A stretch of 59,404 nucleotides of DNA from Acidovorax sp. Root219 (GTDB taxonomy: Bacteria; Pseudomonadota; Gammaproteobacteria; Burkholderiales; Burkholderiaceae_C), in NCBI RefSeq assembly GCF_001428665.1, contig NZ_LMIJ01000024.1:223143-282546 (forward strand), in the 5' to 3' direction. This document shows positions 34,375-41,148 of the stretch, in pieces. The notes beneath the pieces were generated by a model, which saw nothing but the letters and a program-made list of their open reading frames with translations, did not search any database and was not told the origin of the DNA. Every line of letters begins with the position of its first letter. The first letter of the stretch is position 1. Made by a program: the position numbers and the translations under genes.

Positions 34375-35655
34375 TCAGCGCAGGTTCACCAGGGTGGACA
34401 TGATCTGGTCCTGTGTCTTGATGGTCTGCGCGTTGGCCTGGTAGCTGCGCTGCGCGGTCATCATGTTCACGAGCTCGGCCGTGAGGTCCACGTTGGAGTC
34501 CTCCAGCGCACCCGAGCGCAGGGCGCCGAAGTTGCCGTCGGTGGCCGTGCCGGTGACCGGCTGGCCCGATTCGAAGGTGGCGACCCAGTTGTTGCCGCCC
34601 ACCGATGCCAGGCCCTGCGTGTTGCGAAAGCTCGACAGCGCGATCTGGCCCTCGGCGCGGGTGACGCCGTTGGAGTAGCGCGTCATGATCATGCCGTTGT
34701 TCTCGACATTGATGCCCGTCAGGTCGCCTGCGGTGTAGCCGTCCTGGGACAGGTCGGACACGGCGAACTTGCGGCCGAACTGCGTGACGTCGTCCAGGTT
34801 CACGTCCACGTTGTAGGCGGGCAGGTTGTTCGGGTTGGGCGGTGTGGGGTTCACGCTGAGCGCCAGCGAGAAGCCGGTGGCCGGCGGCGTGGCGGCCGGG
34901 CCGGTGATCACGCCGTTGTTGTCGAAGGTGATCTGGCCGATGGCCGTGCCCACCACGGGCGGCACGGCCGTGGGATCGTCGAGGGTGTCGTACACGTCCC
35001 AGGTGTTGTCCGTGGCGGTCTTCTGGAAGTACAGGTTGACCGGCTTGGCCACGCCCTGGCTGTCGAACACGTTGATCGAGGTGCCGTAGGTGGCGCGCGG
35101 AGTGGCTGGCACGGGTGGTGTGGCGGCCGGGTCGCCAGCGGCGTCGGTGGCGCGCGCGTCCAGATTGAAGGCCGCAGTGATCTTCGTGGTCTGCTTGGCG
35201 GGGATGGGTTCGGACGTGGGGAACACCATGGGAATCGGGTCGGTGCCCGTGCGCAGGCCCGTGGCCGGATCAATGGGGTAACCCATCACCTTGGCGTTGT
35301 CGTTGGTGACCATGTTGCCCACCTTGTCCAGCTTGAAATTGCCGGCGCGGGTATAGGCCGAGGAGCCGTCGGGCAGCTGCAGCGTGAAGAAGCCGTTGCC
35401 GTTGATCGCCACGTCCAGGCTGTTGCCGGTGATGGTCAGGTTGCCCTGGGTGAACTGCTGGGCCACGTTGGCGGTTTCCACCCCGATGCCGGCGTTGGAG
35501 CCCCCAGCCGAGCCGATGGCATTGGCCACCATTTCGGCAAACTCAGCACGCGATGCCTTGAAACCCACGGTGTTGGAGTTGGCGATGTTGTGGCCGATCA
35601 CATCGAGGTTTTTGCTGGCGGCGTTCAGGCCGGAGAGGCCTTGCTGGAAACTCAT
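34375..35655 (-). CDS. flgE: flagellar hook protein FlgE
   Basis: A 426-residue hook subunit. The N-terminus SFQQGLSGLNAASKNLDVIG and NIANSNTVGFKASRAEFAEM, and the C-terminus ELVNMMTAQRSYQANAQTIK, are conserved; the exposed middle (about 150-320) is Pro/Thr-rich. An AAGGAG ribosome site precedes the ATG. Confidence 0.96.
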   Translation of the reverse strand: MSFQQGLSGLNAASKNLDVIGHNIANSNTVGFKASRAEFAEMVANAIGSAGGSNAGIGVETANVAQQFTQGNLTITGNSLDVAINGNGFFTLQLPDGSSAYTRAGNFKLDKVGNMVTNDNAKVMGYPIDPATGLRTGTDPIPMVFPTSEPIPAKQTTKITAAFNLDARATDAAGDPAATPPVPATPRATYGTSINVFDSQGVAKPVNLYFQKTATDNTWDVYDTLDDPTAVPPVVGTAIGQITFDNNGVITGPAATPPATGFSLALSVNPTPPNPNNLPAYNVDVNLDDVTQFGRKFAVSDLSQDGYTAGDLTGINVENNGMIMTRYSNGVTRAEGQIALSSFRNTQGLASVGGNNWVATFESGQPVTGTATDGNFGALRSGALEDSNVDLTAELVNMMTAQRSYQANAQTIKTQDQIMSTLVNLR

Positions 35656-35706
35656 GGTGTTCTCCTTGGAGGGGGCGTGTTCAGTGAAGAGTGGGCGGTT
35701 GGGGCG

Positions 35707-36360
35707 TCAGACCAGCGACTTGATCTGGCTGTAGTTGATGTTCTTGCCGTTGGCCAGCGTGAGCACCAGTTGGCCGTCGGTGGCGCCTGCCGCCGTGACT
35801 TTGGACAGGGTGAGGGCCGTGGATTCGAGCGTGGTGGCGCCATTGACCGCCTTGACGCGGAACTGCAGGCCCGCAGTGCTGCCCTTGTAGGCACTCGCAT
35901 CCCATTCGAAGTTGTGGCGCCCCTGGTCCTTGGGGCCCAGGTCCAGGGTATCGACCACCTTGCCGCCGGGCGTCACGACTTCCACCTGCACCTTGGTGGC
36001 GGCGTACGGAATCTCGAAACCGGCCTTGCCCACGCCATCGGCCACGGTCATGCCCGTGCCTTCGGTCAGCACGTTGCGCCCGACCAGGGTCGTGCCCTGC
36101 ATGACCTGCAGCGAGTTGAACTGCGCGGCCATGCTCTGCATGGTGGTGTTGAGCTGCTGGATGCCGGTGACGGTGTTGATCTGTGCGATCTGCGAGGTCA
36201 TCTGGGCGTTGTCCAGCGGGTTCATCGGGTCCTGGTTGTTCAGCTGCGCAACCAGCAGCTTGAGGAACCGGTCCTGCGAGGCCGCAGGGTCGTTGGCCGC
36301 GGTCGCCTTGGCATTGGCGGTGTCGGCGGTGGTGGCGGCATTGGTGGCGCTGAGGATCAT
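35707..36360 (-). CDS. flgD: flagellar hook-cap scaffolding protein FlgD
   Basis: A 217-residue hook cap. SQDRFLKLLVAQLNNQDPMN and PLDNAQMTSQIAQINTVTGI (residues 28-68) are the FlgD signature; the C-terminal Tudor-like/Fn3 domain includes DLGPKDQGRHNFEWDA. It is needed only during hook growth. It lies 19 bp downstream of flgC. Confidence 0.95.
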   Translation of the reverse strand: MILSATNAATTADTANAKATAANDPAASQDRFLKLLVAQLNNQDPMNPLDNAQMTSQIAQINTVTGIQQLNTTMQSMAAQFNSLQVMQGTTLVGRNVLTEGTGMTVADGVGKAGFEIPYAATKVQVEVVTPGGKVVDTLDLGPKDQGRHNFEWDASAYKGSTAGLQFRVKAVNGATTLESTALTLSKVTAAGATDGQLVLTLANGKNINYSQIKSLV

Positions 36361-36379
36361 GGCGAGGGTCTCCCGGGGG

Positions 36380-36784
36380 TTACTGGCCCATCTGCAGGGT
36401 CTTGAGCAGAAGTGACTTGGCCGTGTTCATCACCTCGACGTTGTTCTGGTACGAGCGCGACGCTGAAATCATGTTCACCATCTCCTCCACGGCGTTCACG
36501 TTGGAGTGGGTCACGTAGCCTTGCTCATCGGCAGAAGGATGGCTGGGGTCGTGGATCTTGCGGCCGGGCACATTGCTTTCGGTGATGGCGCTCACGCGCA
36601 CGCCGTCTGAGCCTTCCTGTCCCATGTTGGTGGTGCGAAAGACCACCTGGCGGGCCTGGTAGGCCTTGCCGTCGGGGCCGGCCACTGCATCGACGTTGGC
36701 CAGATTGCTGGCCACGACGTTCAGGCGCTGGGACTGCGCACTGATGGCGCTGCCCGAAACGTTGAAGATGGAGAACATGGACAT
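36380..36784 (-). CDS. flgC: flagellar proximal rod protein FlgC
   Basis: A 134-residue rod protein. SAISAQSQRLNVVASNLANV and the C-terminal SNVNAVEEMVNMISASRSYQ are typical; length equals E. coli FlgC (134). An in-frame ATG at 36778 is an alternative start. Confidence 0.95.
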   Translation of the reverse strand: MSMFSIFNVSGSAISAQSQRLNVVASNLANVDAVAGPDGKAYQARQVVFRTTNMGQEGSDGVRVSAITESNVPGRKIHDPSHPSADEQGYVTHSNVNAVEEMVNMISASRSYQNNVEVMNTAKSLLLKTLQMGQ

Positions 36785-36814
36785 GGTGGGGTGCCTCTTC
36801 TATCGCTAAAGGGC

Positions 36815-37306
36815 TTACTGGCCCTGGATGGCGCTGAGCATGGTCTTGGCGTTGCCGTTGATGAAGCGCAGCGTGGCTTCGTAGCGCACGGCGTTGTCCA
36901 CGAAGGCGGCGCGTTCGCGGTCCAGGTCCACCGAGTTGTTGTCCAGGCTGGGCTGGGTCTGCACGGAATAGGCCAACTTGCCCTTGCTCCCCAGCTCGGC
37001 CGAAGTGCCCGGGTCGGCAGAGGAGGCGGCGATGTGCCGCGGATCGGTGCCGATGGTGACCGTGGGCCGCTCGCTGGTGTAGCCGGAGCTGCCCAGCGTG
37101 GTCGTGGACAGGCGGTGTGGCGATTCGTTGAACGAGGAGCGCTCGCCCGTGGCGTTGCTCAGCGCGTCGGAGAATTTGAAGTCGCGTGCGACGTAGCCGG
37201 GGGTATCGGCATTCGCAATATTGCTGGCGATGGCGCGCTGGCGCTCGGCACGCAGGATCAGTGCGTTGCCGTGGAAGTCCAGCCGGTTGGTCATCTTGTC
37301 AAGCAT
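36815..37306 (-). CDS. flgB: flagellar proximal rod protein FlgB
   Basis: A 163-residue rod protein, first of the flg operon. MLDKMTNRLDFHGNALILRA and SNIANADTPGYVARDFKFSD match FlgB. The start at 37306 (MLDKM) has a GAGG ribosome site 5 nt upstream and matches family N-termini; the frame remains open to 37342. It diverges from flgA across a 215-bp spacer. Confidence 0.94.
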   Translation of the reverse strand: MLDKMTNRLDFHGNALILRAERQRAIASNIANADTPGYVARDFKFSDALSNATGERSSFNESPHRLSTTTLGSSGYTSERPTVTIGTDPRHIAASSADPGTSAELGSKGKLAYSVQTQPSLDNNSVDLDRERAAFVDNAVRYEATLRFINGNAKTMLSAIQGQ

Positions 37307-37345
37307 GTCTGCCTCACGTCCAGGTTGCGAAAGCGCCAGCAAAAA

Positions 37346-37378
37346 CGGTTTTCTGGCGTGGCTCGATTATGAAAACCG
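37346..37378. promoter_or_regulatory. inverted repeat between flgB and flgA
   Basis: A perfect 8-bp inverted repeat, CGGTTTTC (37346-37353) and GAAAACCG (37371-37378), with a 17-bp spacer lies in the divergent control region. The layout recalls FlhDC boxes (half-sites separated by about 10-12 bp), but the half-site sequence is not a good match. A flagellar activator site is a guess from position. Confidence 0.35.
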
Positions 37379-37521
37379 CCCGGATTTTCTAAAGCGCGAA
37401 GAGCCCGCGTTTGGGGCCGCAGTTCGGGGGTTCGGCGGCGGCCAGGGGGCCTACAGTGATGGTCGTGAAATGGCCCCTGCACCGTGTCGCAGGGCCGCAC
37501 TGACGTACCAGGAGGCGCCCC

Positions 37522-38262
37522 ATGGCATCAGCATTCCCATCCCTGTTCACGGCCGGCCGCACCGCGCTGGCCGCACTGGCCTGCGTGCTGGCCGCTGGCA
37601 TGGCCCAGGCCCAGGCAGTGGCCGACCCCGCCGCAGACCTGCCCGCCCTGACCCAGCGCTGGCTGGACGATGCGATCACGCGCAACCAGCCTGCCGGCCT
37701 GCCGCTGCGCATGGAGGTGAGCATTGGTGCGCTGGACAGCCGGTTGCGCCTGGCCCCCTGCGCCCGGGTCGAGCCCTATTTGCCCGCCGGCTCACGCCTG
37801 TGGGGCCGCACCCGGCTGGGCCTGCGCTGCGTGGAAGGGCAGACCGCCTGGAACGTGTTCCTGCCCGTCACGGTCAAGGCCTGGGGGCCGGCGTGGGTGC
37901 TGACGGGCAATGTGGCCTCCGGTGCTGTATTGAGCGCCAATGACGCCACCGAGGCCGAGGTGGACTGGGCGGCCGATGCGGCCGCCATCGTGGCCAATCC
38001 CGACCAGTGGGTCGGCCAGATCGCCTCACGTCCTCTGGTGGCAGGGCAGGCCTTGCGCCAGCCGATGGTGCGTGCACCGAGTATTTTCCAGGCCGGCGCC
38101 CAGGTTCGGGTGGTGGCGCAAGGGCCGGGTTATGCGGTAACCTCGGCAGGGCAGGCACTCTCTGCGGGCGCCGTAGGCCAGACTGTGCGTGTGCGCATGG
38201 ACAATGGCCGTACCATCTCTGGTATTGTGGGTGAAAATGGGACGGTTGACGTTACCCTTTGA
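37522..38262 (+). CDS. flgA: flagellar P-ring chaperone FlgA
   Basis: A 246-residue periplasmic protein that helps P-ring (FlgI) assembly. It has a signal peptide (residues 1-31, ALACVLAAGMAQAQA), a SAF-type domain in the C-terminal half (ASGAVLSANDATEAEVDWAA; ASRPLVAGQALRQPMV) and the closing VRMDNGRTISGIVGENGTVD. A strong GGAGG ribosome site is 7 nt upstream. It diverges from flgB. Confidence 0.94.
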   Translation: MASAFPSLFTAGRTALAALACVLAAGMAQAQAVADPAADLPALTQRWLDDAITRNQPAGLPLRMEVSIGALDSRLRLAPCARVEPYLPAGSRLWGRTRLGLRCVEGQTAWNVFLPVTVKAWGPAWVLTGNVASGAVLSANDATEAEVDWAADAAAIVANPDQWVGQIASRPLVAGQALRQPMVRAPSIFQAGAQVRVVAQGPGYAVTSAGQALSAGAVGQTVRVRMDNGRTISGIVGENGTVDVTL

Positions 38263-38285
38263 TTCATCCAGCCTGCAGAAATAGC

Positions 38286-38312
38286 TAAAGTCCAGCGCCA
38301 AAGGGTCGAAAA
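38286..38312 (+). promoter_or_regulatory. candidate sigma-28 (FliA) promoter of flgM
   Basis: TAAAGTCC, an 11-bp spacer and GTCGAAAA match the FliA consensus TAAAGTTT-N11-GCCGATAA at 6 of 8 positions in each box with exact spacing. It lies 43 bp before the flgM start, in the gap after flgA. This is the usual class-3 control of flgM, giving FliA-FlgM feedback. Confidence 0.6.
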
Positions 38313-38323
38313 CATTGCTACGA

Positions 38324-38341
38324 GCTCCGTGTCATCGGAGC
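38324..38341 (+). other. hairpin in the flgM leader
   Basis: A perfect 6-bp stem GCTCCG/CGGAGC with a 6-nt loop ends a few bases before the flgM ribosome site GGAGAAGG. It could protect the mRNA or tune translation; no function is proven. Confidence 0.3.
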
Positions 38342-38354
38342 GCTGGAGAAGGCG

Positions 38355-38684
38355 ATGAAGATAGGTCAACCACCGGAACTTCCGGGCGCACTGGCGCAAA
38401 CGGGGCAGGCCAAGCAGGCCAAGGCCCCCGCTGCAGCCCCTGCTACGCCCCAAGGAGTGGCAACGGGCACTGCGGCTGCCCCGGCCCCTGGCGTGCCTGT
38501 AACGGTTTCCACCGCAGCACGTGCCCTGGACCAGACGGGCCGTGCCTCGGGCGATTTCGACACCAAGAAGGTGGCGGCGGTGCGTGCAGCCATTGAAAAG
38601 GGCACGTTCACGGTCAGCGCCGGCGCGATTGCCGACAAGCTGCTGGCCAACGCCCAAGAGATTTTTTCCCGCTCGCGCGGCTAG
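38355..38684 (+). CDS. flgM: anti-sigma-28 factor FlgM
   Basis: A 109-residue FliA antagonist that is itself exported through the finished hook. The C-terminal half (FDTKKVAAVRAAIEKGTFTV followed by SAGAIADKLLANAQEIF) is the sigma-28-binding region. The N-terminal half is Ala/Pro-rich and probably disordered, as in the family. It is followed by flgN after 51 bp. Confidence 0.92.
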   Translation: MKIGQPPELPGALAQTGQAKQAKAPAAAPATPQGVATGTAAAPAPGVPVTVSTAARALDQTGRASGDFDTKKVAAVRAAIEKGTFTVSAGAIADKLLANAQEIFSRSRG

Positions 38685-38735
38685 CGTGACCCCTTTCTTC
38701 CAGGCGTCACCGGTCCGCATTCACCAGGACAAGCC

Positions 38736-39122
38736 GTGACCACGCCTCTGGAAGACGCCTTGCAGGCCGTCGAGCAGCACATCGAGATGGTGTCTGCCGC
38801 CCTGCTCAAGGCCGATGCCCCCACCCTCGAACAAGCAAGCACCGGGCTGCGCGACACTGCAGCCCGTTTTTCGTATGCGCTGGACCTGTCGCGCCAGCAG
38901 GTGAGCAGCATCACCCCTGCCCTCAAGGCCCGCATGGACGCCATCGCCGCCACCCTGGTGGTGCACCGCGAAAGCCTGGCCCGCCTGGCGGCCATCACCG
39001 ACCGCCAGACCGCCGTGCTCGTCCCCTCCCAGGACAGCTCCGCCAATGCCACCTACGGCAACGGCCTGGGCGGCAAGCAACAAGCCGCCGGCATCGCCAA
39101 GATCTACCGCTCGGCCGGCTGA
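38736..39122 (+). CDS. flgN: flagellar export chaperone FlgN
   Basis: A 128-residue cytoplasmic chaperone for FlgK and FlgL. It is almost all helical (DALQAVEQHIEMVSAALLKA; ARMDAIAATLVVHRESLARL) and ends GGKQQAAGIAKIYRSAG, a region like FlgN tails. The start is GTG at 38736 with an AGGA site. Low sequence identity within the family makes position after flgM part of the evidence. Confidence 0.85.
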   Translation: MTTPLEDALQAVEQHIEMVSAALLKADAPTLEQASTGLRDTAARFSYALDLSRQQVSSITPALKARMDAIAATLVVHRESLARLAAITDRQTAVLVPSQDSSANATYGNGLGGKQQAAGIAKIYRSAG

Positions 39123-39620
39123 TCGGCGCGCGGCAAAGTCGCGCTGTATGGCCACGATTCTTTTTTGTACTAGTACATAGGCGCTGCCCTGAATGGCGCG
39201 CAAGCGCCAGGGCAAACCCGTGGATAGCGCGCTGCCCCATACCAGGGCAGCCGTGCAAGGGCCGCCCCGCCGCACTGCTGCGTCCCCCTTCCCGAATTAC
39301 GCAGTAATTCGAGAGAAGGGGTTAAGGCGCGTCTGCGCCTCAGGGGGATGTACTAGGGCCTGTTCACACTGATTTCGGGGATCGCGTTGCCCGGCCTGGG
39401 GGCTGGATGCAAGGCGCCCGTGCGCAGCAAGGTGTGCACCTTGCAAGCGCGGGCAACGCCGCAGACGGCCCCCAGGCCGGGCAACCCGAAGGGAAGGCCC
39501 TTACCGGCGCGCCACTCGTCGTTGCGCTCCTTGCGTGTGCAAGGGCACACGCTGCGTCGCGCGCTTAGATTGGCACGCCGGCAAGGGCCTTCGCGACCCC
39601 GAAATCAGTGTGAACAGGCC
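39123..39620. other. 498-bp non-coding spacer full of hairpins
   Basis: No gene is visible between the convergent flgN and fliA. The left part holds a 12-bp palindrome TGTACTAGTACA (39166-39177) and four hairpins; the right part is a MITE-like element. Both are listed separately. A T-run TTTTTT (39161-39166) follows the flgN stop and may end its transcript. Confidence 0.8.
39166..39356. repeat. four-hairpin block bounded by 8-bp direct repeats
   Basis: The block lies between direct repeats TGTACTAG at 39166-39173 and 39349-39356. Inside are hairpins at 39185-39214 (TGCCCT and GGCGC stem, GCAA loop), 39231-39251 (GCTGCCC/GGGCAGC), 39285-39321 (CCCCTTC and GAATTAC with partners) and 39325-39340 (AGGCGC/GCGCCT). 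The direct repeats may be a target duplication, or chance. Confidence 0.55.
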
Positions 39621-39624
39621 CTAG
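39353..39624. mobile_element. MITE-like element with nested inverted repeats
   Basis: A 272-bp element without a gene. The ends are perfect 28-bp inverted repeats (39353-39380 and 39597-39624), starting CTAGGGCCTGTTCACACTG; the outer CTAG may be a 4-bp target duplication. Inside, GTTGCCCGGCCTGGGGGC (39386-39403) pairs perfectly with 39468-39485, and 39494-39513 pairs with 39572-39591 with two mismatches. Each arm has its own tip hairpin: GCAAGGTG/CACCTTGC (39427-39444) and GCGTGTGC/GCACACGC (39533-39552). The whole can fold as a two-armed cruciform. The right-end CTA gives the fliA stop codon. Confidence 0.7.
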
Positions 39625-40337
39625 TGACTGCGCATCTTCGCCCGCAAGCGCGCGATCGACTGGCTGTGCAGCTGGCACACACGGGATTCGGTGACCCCGA
39701 GCACGGCTGCTATCTCCTTGAGATTCATGTCGTGCTCGTAGTACATGCCCATGATGTGCTGTTCGCGCTCGGGCAGTGACTCGATGGCCGTGACCAGCGC
39801 CGAGCGCAGGCGGTGGTCGCGCAGCATTTCGAGCGGGTTGGCTGCCTCGTCGCCCACATGGCGGTCGAGGAAACCATCATCGTCGTCATTGCTGTGGGTC
39901 ATGTCCTCCAGGTACACGAGCTGCGTGCCCCGCACCCGGCCCAGCAGGCTCTGGTATTCGGGCAGGGCCATGCCCATCTCGCTGGCGATCTCCGATTCGA
40001 GCGGGCTGCGGCCCAGGCGCTGCTCCAGCCGGTTGACGGCCTGCTCGATGTCCTTCTGGCTCTTGCGCGAACTGCGCGACATCCAGTCGCCCTCGCGCAG
40101 CTCATCGAGCATGGCGCCGCGGATGCGCTGGGTGGCAAAGGTCTCGAACTGCACGCCCTGTGCGGCCTCGTAGCGCGAAAGTGCTTCCGCCAGGCCCATC
40201 ATGCCGACCTGGATCAGATCGTCCAGCTCTACATTGGGAGGCAGCTTGGCGATCATGTGGTGTGCGATCCGCCGTACCAGGGGCACGTGCTGGCGAATCA
40301 TCGCATCACGATCGAGCTGGCCTTTGGCGGTGTACAT
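39621..40337 (-). CDS. fliA: flagellar sigma factor FliA (sigma-28)
   Basis: A 238-residue sigma factor for late flagellar genes. Region 2 is QHVPLVRRIAHHMIAKLPPN with VELDDLIQVGMMGLAEALSR and FETFATQRIRGAMLDELREG; region 3 is SPLESEIASEMGMALPEYQS; region 4 is LPEREQHIMGMYYEHDMNLK and VLGVTESRVCQLHSQ. The start is MYTAKGQLDRD (40337), 4 bp after the FlhG-like stop. Its stop codon TAG lies inside the terminal repeat of the adjacent element. Confidence 0.95.
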   Translation of the reverse strand: MYTAKGQLDRDAMIRQHVPLVRRIAHHMIAKLPPNVELDDLIQVGMMGLAEALSRYEAAQGVQFETFATQRIRGAMLDELREGDWMSRSSRKSQKDIEQAVNRLEQRLGRSPLESEIASEMGMALPEYQSLLGRVRGTQLVYLEDMTHSNDDDDGFLDRHVGDEAANPLEMLRDHRLRSALVTAIESLPEREQHIMGMYYEHDMNLKEIAAVLGVTESRVCQLHSQSIARLRAKMRSH

Positions 40338-40341
40338 CAGA

Positions 40342-41148
40342 TCAGTGGCTCCGGAGAAGATGTGCAGCTGCAGGTATACCAGCAAAATTGCTGGATGCAA
40401 TTGCAGCTGCAGCCGCCATCGTTCCATTGATGGTGCCCGCGTTTTCCAGCAGTTGCAAGGCCAGGCGCTGCAGGTCCTGGGGATTCTGGGTGGAGACGGC
40501 GGTAGTGTGCACCTGACCGCCCAGGTGGCGCTCGGCGCAGTCCTGCAATGTCTGCAATGCGGCAAGTGTCTTGCGGCGCTCGGCCGTGCCCGAGCCGCGC
40601 AACAGTGCCGCCACGGTGCAGGACAGGCCGGTGTGCTGGGCCATCTGCTTCAAGCTCTTGTAGGTGGTGAGCACGCCTGCTGCGGCGCCCTCCATCACCA
40701 TCAGCGGCATGGTCCGGGTGTGGGTGAGCAACTGGCCCAGCAGGGGAGGTGGGGCGTGCAGCACCAGGATGCTGTAGGCGCGCACGTAGGGCTGGATGTC
40801 CTGCAGCGGCGAGACATGCGCCGGGCGGTCGGCCCGGCTGATCTGCCACAGGCCCCGAGCGGCGGGGATCACCGCCAGGGAGGAGGCTGCGGCGCCCTGG
40901 TCCATGCCGTCGTGCCAGGGTGCCCGGCGCAGCAGGTGGTACAGGCCCGGGGACTCGTCGGTCTCGTAGCCCGTGGCGTCGAGCACCACAACCGGGTAGC
41001 CCATCCGCTGCAGGCTGGCGCAGATCTGCCAAAGGGTCTCGAGGCCGCTGCCGGCCTGTTCCTGGCTGGCCACGGCCAGCACGCGCAGTTCGGTCTGCGG
41101 GGTGAGGCTTTGCAGCCCCGCAGCCTGGTGAAAGCCGGTATCAAGCAT
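40342..41148 (-). CDS. FlhG-like protein lacking a P-loop
   Basis: A 268-residue protein between flhF and fliA, the usual place of flhG (fleN). RVLAVASQEQAGSGLETLWQ and RMGYPVVVLDATGYE resemble the first strands of a MinD/ParA fold, but the Walker A GKGGVGKT is not there, so it should not hydrolyse ATP in the normal way. The last 30 residues are Ala-rich. It overlaps flhF by 8 bp. It may regulate FlhF or flagellar number, or be a decayed FlhG. Confidence 0.6.
   Translation of the reverse strand: MLDTGFHQAAGLQSLTPQTELRVLAVASQEQAGSGLETLWQICASLQRMGYPVVVLDATGYETDESPGLYHLLRRAPWHDGMDQGAAASSLAVIPAARGLWQISRADRPAHVSPLQDIQPYVRAYSILVLHAPPPLLGQLLTHTRTMPLMVMEGAAAGVLTTYKSLKQMAQHTGLSCTVAALLRGSGTAERRKTLAALQTLQDCAERHLGGQVHTTAVSTQNPQDLQRLALQLLENAGTINGTMAAAAAIASSNFAGIPAAAHLLRSH

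Noticed and set aside
34327..36405. A 692-codon open frame on the plus strand opposite flgF-flgC.
   Set aside because: It is a shadow of the flagellar genes, with Val/Gly/His-rich low-complexity sequence.
37307..37521. Sigma-54 promoter for flgB or flgA.
   Set aside because: No GG-N10-GC pair with a good -24/-12 context was found on either strand.
39185..39624. CRISPR array or integron attC site.
   Set aside because: The repeats are inverted, differ from each other and are not regularly spaced; no cas or integrase gene is near.
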